A stretch of 64,000 nt of DNA, taken from NCBI RefSeq assembly GCF_000498955.2, contig NZ_AYGX02000032.1:1-64000 (forward strand), in the 5' to 3' direction. Positions 7,894 through 16,307 of the stretch are shown one piece after another (the stretch's first letter is position 1; each line of letters opens with the position of its first letter). This DNA comes from Lactiplantibacillus fabifermentans DSM 21115 (GTDB taxonomy: Bacteria > Bacillota > Bacilli > Lactobacillales > Lactobacillaceae). The notes under the pieces are model-generated. The model ran no database searches. It had not been told where the DNA came from and saw only the letters and a program-made list of their open reading frames with translations. Made by a program: the position numbers and the translations under genes.

Positions 7894-10104
7894 TTAAATA
7901 TATTCAAAAGTAGTCGTCAAATTATCCTGACTGTTAGCGCCAACGAAAAGCTTGAATTTCCCCGGTTCTGCAATCAATTGATTCTGCTGGTTATAAAATT
8001 TCAACATTGCCACGTCAATCGTGAATGTCACATTTTTTTGTTCATGCGGTGCTAACGTAACTCGATGATATGCTTTTAGAGCCTTAACTGGTTGCACCAC
8101 ACTAGCAAACATGTCTTGCAAATAGAGCTGAACCGTTTCAGTACCCGCAACATCACTTTCATTTTCAAGCGCTACAGTCGCTTGTAGCGTTTGATCAGCC
8201 ATCATCGTTGCTCGATTAAGTGTCAGGTCATGATACTTGGCATGATGATACGACAATCCATAACCAAACGGATATAGGGGCCCGTCAGCGGCATCAATAT
8301 ATTTCGACATGAATCTACTACTGTGCCCCGACGTTTCTGGTGAGCGCCCAGTACTCAGATGGCTATAGTATTGTGGCAATTGGCCAACTGCTCGTGGAAA
8401 GCCCATCGATAAACGCCCACTTGGATTGACATCGCCAAAAATAATATCAGCAATCGCATGCCCACCTTCAGTTCCCGGGAACCATGCTTGTAGGATAGCA
8501 TTGGCTGAAGTGGCAACGTCAGTTAACACTAGTGGTCGGCCACTAATAGTAACAAGTACAATCGGCTTGCCAAATTTAGCAACACGTTTAATTAAAGCAA
8601 CTTGGTGCGCAGGCAGCCCAATTTCAGTACGACTACCGGCCTCGCCACTTTGAACCGTATGTTCACCAACCGGCATAACAATTACATCAGCCCAATTTCC
8701 GAGCACTTCAACATCCTGGTCTGCTTGTTGTTGGTCGGCATCAGTCAACTGACTATTTTCAAATTGCAATGCTGTCATGCCCATCTCTTGATAATTACTG
8801 TCAGCAGCTAATAGACTTGTCCCACTGGTTACTTTCAAATTTTCCGATGCCACTTTTTCTTTAAAGGCTTGCTCAATACTGATTACATCGCGCGTGTCAC
8901 CATGCACCGCCCACAGACCAATCAGTTCTTGACTGCTGCTATAAGGCCCAATTAACGCAATCTTTTTATCCGTCGATAACGGTAAAATACCATCATTTTT
9001 TAACAACACACTTGCTTCATCCGCTGTTTTTCTCGCCAACGTTCGTTTTTGTGGTGTAACTAATTGCTGAGCTTCAGCTGCCGCACTGGCACCACGATAA
9101 GGGTCTTCAAACAGGCCCATATCATTTTTTAGCTTCAAGACACGCCAGCAAGCTTCGTCAACTTTTTGTAAATCGATACGCCCTTCCGCCAATAATGGTT
9201 GCAGCTCATTAGCATAACATGGTGACTTCATATCAATATCAACTGTGGCATTAAAAGCACACTGAGTCGCCGCATGATTATCTGGGACAAAGCCGTGGTT
9301 CACCAACTCAGCTACAGCCGCATAGTCGCTAATGATAATCCCATCAAAGCCCCATTCTTCTCGCAAAATATCTTTCAATAGCCATTTATTGCCAGTAACC
9401 GGCACGCCATTCATAGTATTAAAAGCCGTCATTACTAATTTAGTTCCGGCGTCCACGGCCGCCTTATATGATGGTAAATACTCTTGCCGTAACTTGCGCT
9501 CAGACATCTCGACTGAATTGTACTCCTTACCACTCTCAACCGCGCCATAAGCTGCAAAATGCTTCACACAGGCGGCAATGCCATGTTGCTTGTCAAAATC
9601 ATGCTGAAAGCCACGAACCATTGCACTAGCGAACTGTGAATTCAAATACGGGTCTTCACCGGTCGACTCCAATACACGTCCCCACCGAGCATCGCGTACT
9701 AAATCAACCATCGGCGCAAATGCTACCTGATTACCGCTAGCTTGGGCTTCATCGGCAGTATTCTGATAATCTTTTTCAATCAATTCAGGATCCCAAGTGG
9801 CGCCCAAGCCAAGTGGAATTGGATAAATAGTCTTAAACCCATAAATAATATCAGACATGAATAATAGTGGAATGCGACTCTTCTTCAAATGTTTATCTTG
9901 AACTTGGCGTGTCTTCTCAGCCCCGGCAACATTCAAAACTGAACCACACATATCCACCACTTCGGGCGTAATTCCTAATTTTTGTTCTGGTCCAGTCGTG
10001 GCTGTATGCACCGCAAAGAACTCACCAGGCAGCTGCACTAATTGACCAATTTTTTCTTTTAAGCTTAAATCATCTAATAATGCATGTAATTTTTTATCAT
10101 TCAT
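7894..10104 (-). CDS. GH3 beta-glucosidase (BglX type), cytoplasmic
   Basis: 736 aa. GH3 N-terminal barrel (SLKEKIGQLVQLPGEFF; PLLFMSDIIYGFKTIYPIPLGLGATWD; CVKHFAAYGAVESGKEYN; EEWGFDGIIISDYAAV carrying the nucleophile Asp). This is followed by the alpha/beta C-domain (VLLKNDGILPLS, PIVLVTISGRPLVL, GTEGGHAIADIIFGDVNPSGRLSMGFPR) and a fibronectin-III-like end (ETVQLYLQDMFASVVQPVKALKAYHRV). No signal peptide, unlike many BglX proteins, so it hydrolyses imported beta-glucosides. Start: GTG/ATG options further up lie on the ribosome site, while ATG 10104 has GAGGGG 7 nt upstream, just 4 nt after the EIIC stop. GH3 enzymes usually act on unphosphorylated sugar, odd beside a phosphorylating PTS. Confidence 0.87.
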   Translation of the reverse strand: MNDKKLHALLDDLSLKEKIGQLVQLPGEFFAVHTATTGPEQKLGITPEVVDMCGSVLNVAGAEKTRQVQDKHLKKSRIPLLFMSDIIYGFKTIYPIPLGLGATWDPELIEKDYQNTADEAQASGNQVAFAPMVDLVRDARWGRVLESTGEDPYLNSQFASAMVRGFQHDFDKQHGIAACVKHFAAYGAVESGKEYNSVEMSERKLRQEYLPSYKAAVDAGTKLVMTAFNTMNGVPVTGNKWLLKDILREEWGFDGIIISDYAAVAELVNHGFVPDNHAATQCAFNATVDIDMKSPCYANELQPLLAEGRIDLQKVDEACWRVLKLKNDMGLFEDPYRGASAAAEAQQLVTPQKRTLARKTADEASVLLKNDGILPLSTDKKIALIGPYSSSQELIGLWAVHGDTRDVISIEQAFKEKVASENLKVTSGTSLLAADSNYQEMGMTALQFENSQLTDADQQQADQDVEVLGNWADVIVMPVGEHTVQSGEAGSRTEIGLPAHQVALIKRVAKFGKPIVLVTISGRPLVLTDVATSANAILQAWFPGTEGGHAIADIIFGDVNPSGRLSMGFPRAVGQLPQYYSHLSTGRSPETSGHSSRFMSKYIDAADGPLYPFGYGLSYHHAKYHDLTLNRATMMADQTLQATVALENESDVAGTETVQLYLQDMFASVVQPVKALKAYHRVTLAPHEQKNVTFTIDVAMLKFYNQQNQLIAEPGKFKLFVGANSQDNLTTTFEYI

Positions 10105-10108
10105 TTGC

Positions 10109-11386
10109 TTACCCCTCATTACTCTTTTCAGCTCGATATGCTTTCATATCAGCACGCTTAAACCATGGGTACCAAAGCAGTGGCGAAACAATCAATTGAA
10201 TAACGAGTTGCATGACAATAATTGAAATTTTGCCTTCCACTCCAGCAAAGAATCCTAACGGCAAGCCAAAGACCGTTTGTGCACCAATAAATGTTCCCAC
10301 TAGTCCAATTTTGGTTACTACATAAGCAATAATCAGTGCAATAGTATTGTTGAAAATAAATGGAATCGCTAAATCAAAGTTTAAAACTAGCGGAGTCCCA
10401 AAAATAACTGGTTCCGTAATCCCGAAAAGTGCCGGAACAATAGACAGCCGTCCAAGTTCCTTGTATTGCTTACTCTTCGCAAACATCATCAATAATACTA
10501 ATCCTAACGCTAAACCACTCCAAGTCACGACATTAAAAAATGCTAAGCCGATAATATTTTGTGGTGTTTGACCGTTCGAAACAGCGTTCAAATTTTCCAT
10601 ATCCATCGATAACCAAATCGGCGTGACTAACGGTAAGATAACATTCGTTCCATGAATACCAAAGAACCATAATAATTGCATTAATAAACTGACCAAAATC
10701 ATGGCCCAAATTGAACCACCAATACCCCGTAGCGGAATCTGAATAACTGAATAAATAAATTGATGCATATTTCCGTAAGGTGTAAAAGCAAACAGGCGGG
10801 CAATCAGAATGAATAAGAAGCCAATCACAACTGTGGGAATCAAGGCGGCAAATGCATTTGATACCATTGGTGGTACCCCATTTGGCATTTTAATCGTCCA
10901 ATTGTGTTGTCGGATATATACATATAAACGACCAACTACCAGGCCAATGATCATTGCTGAAAAGACGCCTTGTGACCCTAACCAAGTAGATGGCAACGCA
11001 CTCGTAGTTACTTTTTTAGTCACAATATTACCCATAGGCGTGACGAATAAGAACGACATTAACGCGATGATCCCGGCAGCCGAGCCATTATCTTCCGGCA
11101 TAAAGCTGCCAACGAGATTACGCGCCATCAAAAATACGATGTATAAGGCTAGTGCGCCGACCGTAAAGGTATTAACCGCAGTTAATATTGGCGTGAACCC
11201 CCAAGCAGTTAAAGCTTTCGGAACTGCTTTAACTGGGAAAACTAATAGTAATACTGCTAACGACCCTAAGATGATGGGACCTAACGTTGCCATCATCGAT
11301 TCCATAATAGTAAGTAAGTATCGATTACTACCAATCTTATTTAGTGTTGGTGATAGTCGATCAAAGAATGATTGCATTTTTTTCAT
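10109..11386 (-). CDS. PTS EIIC, cellobiose/lactose (CelB) family
   Basis: 425 aa with about ten membrane helices. Family hallmarks: LSPTLNKIGSNRYLLTIMESMMATLGPIILGSL at the N-terminus, LWFFGIHGTNVILPL (sugar-binding loop) and ALFGITEPVIFGTPLVLNF (the NEP-like motif reads TEP here). It moves a beta-glucoside across the membrane while it is phosphorylated by EIIB. No EIIA or EIIB is encoded nearby. Start: GTG at 11395 touches the AGAGGGAG ribosome site, and ATG 11386 has 8-nt spacing. Lies between the AraC regulator and GH3 on one strand. Confidence 0.87.
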   Translation of the reverse strand: MKKMQSFFDRLSPTLNKIGSNRYLLTIMESMMATLGPIILGSLAVLLLVFPVKAVPKALTAWGFTPILTAVNTFTVGALALYIVFLMARNLVGSFMPEDNGSAAGIIALMSFLFVTPMGNIVTKKVTTSALPSTWLGSQGVFSAMIIGLVVGRLYVYIRQHNWTIKMPNGVPPMVSNAFAALIPTVVIGFLFILIARLFAFTPYGNMHQFIYSVIQIPLRGIGGSIWAMILVSLLMQLLWFFGIHGTNVILPLVTPIWLSMDMENLNAVSNGQTPQNIIGLAFFNVVTWSGLALGLVLLMMFAKSKQYKELGRLSIVPALFGITEPVIFGTPLVLNFDLAIPFIFNNTIALIIAYVVTKIGLVGTFIGAQTVFGLPLGFFAGVEGKISIIVMQLVIQLIVSPLLWYPWFKRADMKAYRAEKSNEG

Positions 11387-11402
11387 GAATGACACTCCCT
11401 CT

Positions 11403-11416
11403 TGTTATCGCTTTCA
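11403..11416 (-). promoter_or_regulatory. Perfect cre site in front of EIIC
   Basis: The minus strand reads TGAAAGCGATAACA, matching cre consensus TGWAANCGNTNWCA at all 14 positions. It lies 17 nt upstream of the EIIC start codon, that is, inside the leader. CcpA bound here would act as a roadblock, so the cassette should be glucose-repressed. Confidence 0.8.
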
Positions 11417-11463
11417 TTTCTCTTAAAGAATACCTAATCAGGAGCTTCAATACTTGCTATAAT

Positions 11464-12324
11464 TTACGGCTCAACATGTAAAATTTTGTCATGTTGATAT
11501 TGTTGCCGATACTTCGTCGGCGACACTTGATAGTTTTCCAGAAAGGCATTGTAAAAATTACGATAACTTGAAAAGCCTGAATTATACGCAATATTCGTCA
11601 ACGTATCATCCGAATGTAATAGTAATTCATTCGCTGTATTCAAACGTAATTGTTGTAAATATTCAGAAAGCGTTAAATTCATCCGCTTAGCAAAAAACTT
11701 GGAAAAATAGCTAACTGAGTAACCAAATTGTGCTGCCACCATCGGCAATGTTAACCGCTCACGAAAATGTAACTGAATGTAGCCAGTAATATTACCCAAT
11801 AATGTTAAATCGGCATTATTATGTCGTTTTTCGATTGGTAACTGGCTAATGTAATTCCGACACAATAGCGCTAGTAATGCATAAATATTGGCAGTTGCCG
11901 TTAAATTATCAATAATCGTATATTGATTCGCTAATGCCACTAGTCGATTCAGGATTACTAACAAGTCATCGGTCGAATTCCTAGACTTAACTGTATTCAA
12001 ATCAAATTCAAACAACTCATAGTATTTACCACTTGTTACTTTTTGCAAAAAGTCCATCGGAAATTGGATCACTAAAATGTGATTATGGTCAGGACTTTGC
12101 GTAGAGTGAATTTCATTAGGATTAACTAAGATAACATCGCCACTGTGCATCACATATTTATCAGACTCATCCCATATAATCAGCGAACCAGATATGCAAT
12201 ATAGTAATTCCGAGCTCAAATGCCAGTGCTTAGGAATCACCCGTTTAGGATTGTTGGAACTAAACGCGAACATCTTTACCGGTAATTGACTCGATGATTC
12301 TATCATTTCATGTAAATAGGCCAA
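11464..12324 (-). CDS. AraC-family regulator with N-terminal cupin
   Basis: About 286 aa. N-terminal AraC-binding cupin (VIPKHWHLSSELLYCISGSL ... SGDVILVNPNEIHS). C-terminal double helix-turn-helix (LTLPMVAAQFGYSVSYFSKFF; LTNIAYNSGFSSYRNFYNAF...YQVSPTKYRQQ). It probably activates the EIIC/GH3 genes 77 bp downstream on the same strand in response to a beta-glucoside. The start is uncertain: an almost perfect ribosome site AAAGGCGGTG runs into a GTG at 12333, so the TTG at 12324 (8-nt spacing) is preferred. The DNA is noticeably more AT-rich than the flanking genes. Confidence 0.82.
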   Translation of the reverse strand: MAYLHEMIESSSQLPVKMFAFSSNNPKRVIPKHWHLSSELLYCISGSLIIWDESDKYVMHSGDVILVNPNEIHSTQSPDHNHILVIQFPMDFLQKVTSGKYYELFEFDLNTVKSRNSTDDLLVILNRLVALANQYTIIDNLTATANIYALLALLCRNYISQLPIEKRHNNADLTLLGNITGYIQLHFRERLTLPMVAAQFGYSVSYFSKFFAKRMNLTLSEYLQQLRLNTANELLLHSDDTLTNIAYNSGFSSYRNFYNAFLENYQVSPTKYRQQYQHDKILHVEP

Positions 12325-12469
12325 TCTGCACACCGCCTTTCATCAATAATTGCCACTCAGCACTCATAGTTTACCAAAATAAGTAATCTAACCATTCAAA
12401 AATCATGGCGCGATCTCACGTTTTCCATTACAATACAAATAATCATCACTTAGACGAGGGGGAACCACC

Positions 12470-12988
12470 ATGACCACCACTAAATCCATCCAAAAGATCA
12501 CCTTACTAGGGGTCTTAACCGCAATGCAAATCATTTTAGGCAGTCTTTTGTCAATCCAATTTCTAACGACCAAGATTGCGTTTGCCTTTATTATCATTGC
12601 CATCACTGCCCGCCTTTTTTCGCCACTCGTCACGGCGGGTAGTAGCGCCTTGGCCTACTTTTTAGGGATGTTGTTATTTCCTAAGTTCACGTTTTTTCCG
12701 GGGTTTATTTTAACGGCCTTCTTAACGGGCTGGGCATTCGGCATTGCCTTTCAACACCGGACTTCTCTGCCACGCATTCTCATCGTTAACTTTATTGTGT
12801 TGTTTATCTTCAATCTATTCCTGAACAGCTTGTGGTTACATATGATGTACATGACGCCCTGGTCAGCACTGCTCACGACTCGTTTCATTCAAGAAGTGAT
12901 TACTTTCGTGATTTACACCGTCGCCTTAGTCATGCTCTTTAAAATTCCAATCCTCAACCAGTTAACCAACCGTTTTCACGAAAATTAG
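12470..12988 (+). CDS. ECF transporter S component, folate-type (FolT-like)
   Basis: 172 aa, about six membrane helices. Resembles the FolT family of ECF substrate-binding subunits (TLLGVLTAMQIILGSLLSIQFLTTKIAFAFIIIAI; FPGFILTAFLTGWAFG; NSLWLHMMYMTPWSALLTTRFIQ). It would use the shared EcfAAT module encoded elsewhere to import folate or a related pterin. ATG with GAGGGGGAA upstream. Divergent from the AraC gene. The 217 bp after it has no convincing terminator. Folate specificity is inferred from family resemblance only. Confidence 0.75.
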   Translation: MTTTKSIQKITLLGVLTAMQIILGSLLSIQFLTTKIAFAFIIIAITARLFSPLVTAGSSALAYFLGMLLFPKFTFFPGFILTAFLTGWAFGIAFQHRTSLPRILIVNFIVLFIFNLFLNSLWLHMMYMTPWSALLTTRFIQEVITFVIYTVALVMLFKIPILNQLTNRFHEN

Positions 12989-13123
12989 CGCGGTTTTTAA
13001 AATTGGTCTAGTTATTAATTAACTTATTTTCCGATTTTATCATTACTAGTAAGCCGTGGTCGTTATTAAAATTAAGCTATGTCAGGTATTAACTAAATTA
13101 TCTTCATAAAAGTCGCTACCCGG

Positions 13124-13151
13124 TTGTATTTGTCTTTAAATGGTCTAAAAT
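13124..13151 (+). promoter_or_regulatory. Promoter of aspartase-like copy 1
   Basis: -35 TTGTAT (13124-13129), 16-bp spacer, -10 TAAAAT (13146-13151). The imperfect inverted repeat CATGTGAGA-tgt-TCTAACATG (13161-13181, 8 of 9 arm pairs) follows at the expected transcription start and could be an operator. Confidence 0.55.
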
Positions 13152-13205
13152 TTAGGTATTCATGTGAGATGTTCTAACATGAAATCTAAATAAGAGGGTT
13201 TTGGC

Positions 13206-14597
13206 ATGCGAATTGAAGAAGATTGTATTGGTAAATTATCAGTTGAAGATGACGCTTTATATGGTATCCATACGTTACGCGCAGTGACTAACTTTCCAAT
13301 CAGCGCTGAACGACTTAATCCACTCATTATTCAAAGTCTCATCCAAATTAAAAAGGCGGCGGCCCAGGTCAATCATGTGGCGGGGACTTTGACTACCGAA
13401 AAACAACGGGCCATCGTCGCGGCGTGCAACGATCTGCTGTTAGGTCAACACGCTGACAGCTTTATTGTCCCCGCAATTCAAGGTGGCGCTGGGACTTCCG
13501 CGAATATGAATGTCAACGAAGTCATCGCCAACTTGGCAATGCGCCAAACACCGCACTTAGCATTATCGCCGAATGACGATGTTAACCAATCACAATCGAC
13601 TAACGATACCTTCCCAACTGCCGGGAAAATGGCTTTATTAATTCAACTTCCGGGGCTGTTGCGAGCGGTAGCGCAACTGGTACAAACGTTACAAGTCAAA
13701 GCGACGACTTATCAAGATGCCATCAAAGTGGGCCGAACGCAATTACAAGATGCGGTGCCAACCACTTATGGTCGCAGCTTCAGCGCTTACCATCACTTAT
13801 TCAAACGTGACTTAACCCGGCTACAAGTGGCCGGCAAAGCGCTTCGTAGCGTTAACTTAGGTGGCACGGCGATCGGTACCGGGGTGAATGCGACTCCTTA
13901 TTATCAACAACACATCCTCACTGTCTTAAATCAAAATACTGGGCTAACCTTGCAGACCGCTCCCGATTTAATCGATGCCACGCAAAACTGTGATGCTTTC
14001 GTTGAATTTTCCAGTGCGATGAAGACCCTCGCCGTCAACTTATCCAAGTTCAGTAATGATCTACGCCTCTTAGCCAGCGGCCCGCAAGCTGGACTAGCTG
14101 AACTAAACTTACCAGCCCGGCAAGCCGGTTCATCGATCATGCCTGGTAAAGTCAATCCGGTCATTCCTGAAGTGGTCAACCAAGTTGCCTTTGAAGTTAT
14201 GGGCCACGATACCACGGTCACGATGGCAGCCGAAGCCGGCCAACTGGAGCTAAACGCCTTTGAACCCATTATGTTGCGCGACCTCTTAGCTAGCGAACAT
14301 GACTTGCAACAAGCGTTAATGACTTTAGTGCGTCACTGTCTGCGCGATTTAACAGTTAATACGGCCACTTGCGCAACTGCCGTTGAACAATCCGCTATCA
14401 CGGCTACCGTTTTAACACCTTATTTAGGTTACATGGCAACTACTAAACTAATTCAGCGGGCTTTAGCTAATCATCAGTCCGTTAAGGCCCGGTTATTACA
14501 AGAAAAATTATTGCCCTCTGCCTTAATTAACGACTTGTTTACCCCCGCACATTTACTGGCACCCCGCCAAAACGGGACCCAAGTTCAACAAGCTTAA
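13206..14597 (+). CDS. Aspartate ammonia-lyase-like protein, copy 1
   Basis: 463 aa. Fumarase/aspartase superfamily: GAGTSANMNVNEVIAN, SQSTNDTFPTAGKMAL, VGRTQLQDAVPTTYG and the signature GSSIMPGKVNPVIPE. The TQLQDAVP segment favours aspartase over class II fumarase (THLQDATP), giving L-aspartate to fumarate plus ammonia, which could feed malate or succinate production. Cytoplasmic, normally a homotetramer. Tandem paralogue of the next gene (about three quarters identical by eye), each with its own promoter and terminator. Ribosome site GAGGG before MRIEEDC. Fumarase activity cannot be fully excluded. Confidence 0.83.
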   Translation: MRIEEDCIGKLSVEDDALYGIHTLRAVTNFPISAERLNPLIIQSLIQIKKAAAQVNHVAGTLTTEKQRAIVAACNDLLLGQHADSFIVPAIQGGAGTSANMNVNEVIANLAMRQTPHLALSPNDDVNQSQSTNDTFPTAGKMALLIQLPGLLRAVAQLVQTLQVKATTYQDAIKVGRTQLQDAVPTTYGRSFSAYHHLFKRDLTRLQVAGKALRSVNLGGTAIGTGVNATPYYQQHILTVLNQNTGLTLQTAPDLIDATQNCDAFVEFSSAMKTLAVNLSKFSNDLRLLASGPQAGLAELNLPARQAGSSIMPGKVNPVIPEVVNQVAFEVMGHDTTVTMAAEAGQLELNAFEPIMLRDLLASEHDLQQALMTLVRHCLRDLTVNTATCATAVEQSAITATVLTPYLGYMATTKLIQRALANHQSVKARLLQEKLLPSALINDLFTPAHLLAPRQNGTQVQQA

Positions 14598-14611
14598 AAA
14601 GCGCTAAAAAG

Positions 14612-14643
14612 CAGCTTTCAGCACGTCTGAAAGTTGTTTTTTT
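14612..14643 (+). terminator. Terminator after aspartase-like copy 1
   Basis: CAGCTTTCAG / CTGAAAGTTG 10-bp stem (one wobble) with loop CACGT, then seven T. Confidence 0.85.
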
Positions 14644-14748
14644 ATGACGGTTTATCGTCACGAAATTGTGATAAAATGTACTTGAAATTAATAAAAATAA
14701 ATAAGTGACCACCGTGACATAATTTTCTTCATTTTCGCGAGTTTTCAG

Positions 14749-14799
14749 TTGTATTCTGACGAGAACAGTTTATAGTAGTTTCTGATAGGAACAGTTTAT
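14749..14799 (+). promoter_or_regulatory. Promoter of aspartase-like copy 2 with tandem direct repeat
   Basis: -35 TTGTAT (14749-14754), 16-bp spacer, -10 TATAGT (14771-14776). Two direct repeats, TTCTGACGAGAACAGTTTAT (14754-14773) and TTCTGATAGGAACAGTTTAT (14780-14799), start 26 bp apart (17 of 20 identical) and span the core promoter. Copy 1 lacks them, so a dedicated regulator is likely for copy 2. Confidence 0.55.
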
Positions 14800-14856
14800 T
14801 AAAAATCATGTTGCGCGCGAACTTATACGTCAATCAAAATGAGAGGGTTAATAGTC

Positions 14857-16248
14857 ATGCGGATCGAAGAAGATTGTATCGGTAAATTACCAGTTGATGA
14901 CGAAGCATTATACGGCATTCATACGTTACGAGCGGTGGGTAACTTCCCCATTAGTCCGGAACGCATCAATCCATTAATCGTGCAAAGTTTAGTTCAAATC
15001 AAGAAAGCAGCGGCGGAAGTCAACCATGCCGCGGGTACCTTGGCCGGTGACAAGCGTCAAGCCATTATTGAAGCTTGTGATGCCTTATTAGATGGCGAAC
15101 ATGCGGATAGCTTCATTGTTCCCGCCATCCAAGGTGGCGCTGGTACCTCAGCTAATATGAACGTCAACGAAGTGGTGGCCCATTTAGCTGAACGTAACCA
15201 CCCAGATTTAAAGATTTCCCCAAACGACGATGTCAACCAATCCCAATCGACGAACGACACTTTCCCAACCGCCGGTAAAATGGCACTCTTAGAACAATTA
15301 CCAGCCTTGACTCGTGCTATCGAGCAAGTTATCGATACCTTGCAAGCTAAGGGCGAAGAATATGAACACACTCTAAAAGTTGGTCGAACCCAATTACAAG
15401 ATGCTGTCCCAACGACTTATGGCCGTACTTTTGAAGCTTATGCTCACATGTTCCAACGTGATTTACGGCGAGTTAAACAAGCCGGTGAAACGTTGCGAAC
15501 CGTTAACTTAGGTGGGACGGCCATCGGGACGGGGGTCAACGCGACCCCATATTACCAAGAACACGTCCTCGACGTATTGAACCGCAACTCCCAGTTGGAC
15601 TTACACGCTGCCGAAGATTTAATCGACGCCACTCAAAATTGTGATCCATTCGTTGAATTTTCCGGTGCCATGAAGGCTTTAGCCGTTAATTTATCGAAAT
15701 TCAGTAACGACTTACGCTTACTCGGTAGTGGGCCCCAAGATGGTTTAGCCGAATTGCACTTACCAGCACGTCAAGCCGGTTCATCCATTATGCCCGGTAA
15801 AGTTAACCCGGTCATTCCCGAAGTGGTTAACCAAGTGGCTTTTGAAGTCATCGGTCATGATACGACCGTCACGATGGCCGCTGAAGCGGGTCAATTGGAA
15901 TTAAACGCCTTCGAACCAATTATGTTCCGCGACTTGTTGGCGAGTGAACGTTACTTACAACAAGCGATGCAAACGCTTGTCCGGCACTGCCTCCGTGACT
16001 TAACGGTTAACCAAAACGACTGTGCCACGGACGTTGAAAAATCAGCTATCACTGCCACCGTCTTGACGCCTTACTTGGGTTACATGGCGACAACTAAGCT
16101 GATCAAACGCGCCTTAGCCGACAAAGAATCCGTTAAAAAGTTATTGCTACAAGAAGAATTATTACCAGCTGATTTAGTTGAAAAACTCTTCTCACCAGCC
16201 AGCTTAACGCATCCGCGCGAACCTAAAGCCAAAGTCACGCAAGCTTAA
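14857..16248 (+). CDS. Aspartate ammonia-lyase-like protein, copy 2
   Basis: 463 aa, same length and motifs as copy 1 (GAGTSANMNVNEVVAH, SQSTNDTFPTAGKMAL, VGRTQLQDAVPTTYG, GSSIMPGKVNPVIPE). The start is the ATG at 14857 (MRIEEDC, as in copy 1), with GAGAGGG 7 nt upstream. An earlier in-frame ATG at 14839 overlaps that ribosome site. Codon choice looks more biased to the host's preferred set than in copy 1 (many GAA, CAA, TTA, GGT), hinting that this is the more highly expressed, ancestral copy. Isolated by terminators on both sides. Confidence 0.84.
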   Translation: MRIEEDCIGKLPVDDEALYGIHTLRAVGNFPISPERINPLIVQSLVQIKKAAAEVNHAAGTLAGDKRQAIIEACDALLDGEHADSFIVPAIQGGAGTSANMNVNEVVAHLAERNHPDLKISPNDDVNQSQSTNDTFPTAGKMALLEQLPALTRAIEQVIDTLQAKGEEYEHTLKVGRTQLQDAVPTTYGRTFEAYAHMFQRDLRRVKQAGETLRTVNLGGTAIGTGVNATPYYQEHVLDVLNRNSQLDLHAAEDLIDATQNCDPFVEFSGAMKALAVNLSKFSNDLRLLGSGPQDGLAELHLPARQAGSSIMPGKVNPVIPEVVNQVAFEVIGHDTTVTMAAEAGQLELNAFEPIMFRDLLASERYLQQAMQTLVRHCLRDLTVNQNDCATDVEKSAITATVLTPYLGYMATTKLIKRALADKESVKKLLLQEELLPADLVEKLFSPASLTHPREPKAKVTQA

Positions 16249-16263
16249 TTCAAACGCTATACG

Positions 16264-16294
16264 AAAAAACACCACTCGCGAGTGGTGTTTTTTT
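16264..16294. terminator. Bidirectional terminator
   Basis: Perfect palindrome AACACCACTCG/CGAGTGGTGTT with A-run before and T-run after. Serves aspartase copy 2 (plus) and the convergent ACAD/ETF fusion gene (minus). Confidence 0.9.
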
Positions 16295-16307
16295 ATACTA
16301 CCAATTA

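Noticed and set aside
8471-8482. GTTCCCGGGAAC palindrome as a third Noc site
   Set aside because: Only the inner 10 bp match the Noc core (G/C instead of T/A at the ends) and it lies inside the GH3 coding sequence.
10809-11426. 205-aa plus-strand ORF opposite EIIC
   Set aside because: Antisense to a membrane-protein gene with clear family motifs; no start signal.
13931-15371. Minus-strand ORFs inside both aspartase genes
   Set aside because: Mirror the high-bias coding strand, have no ribosome sites and no recognisable domains.
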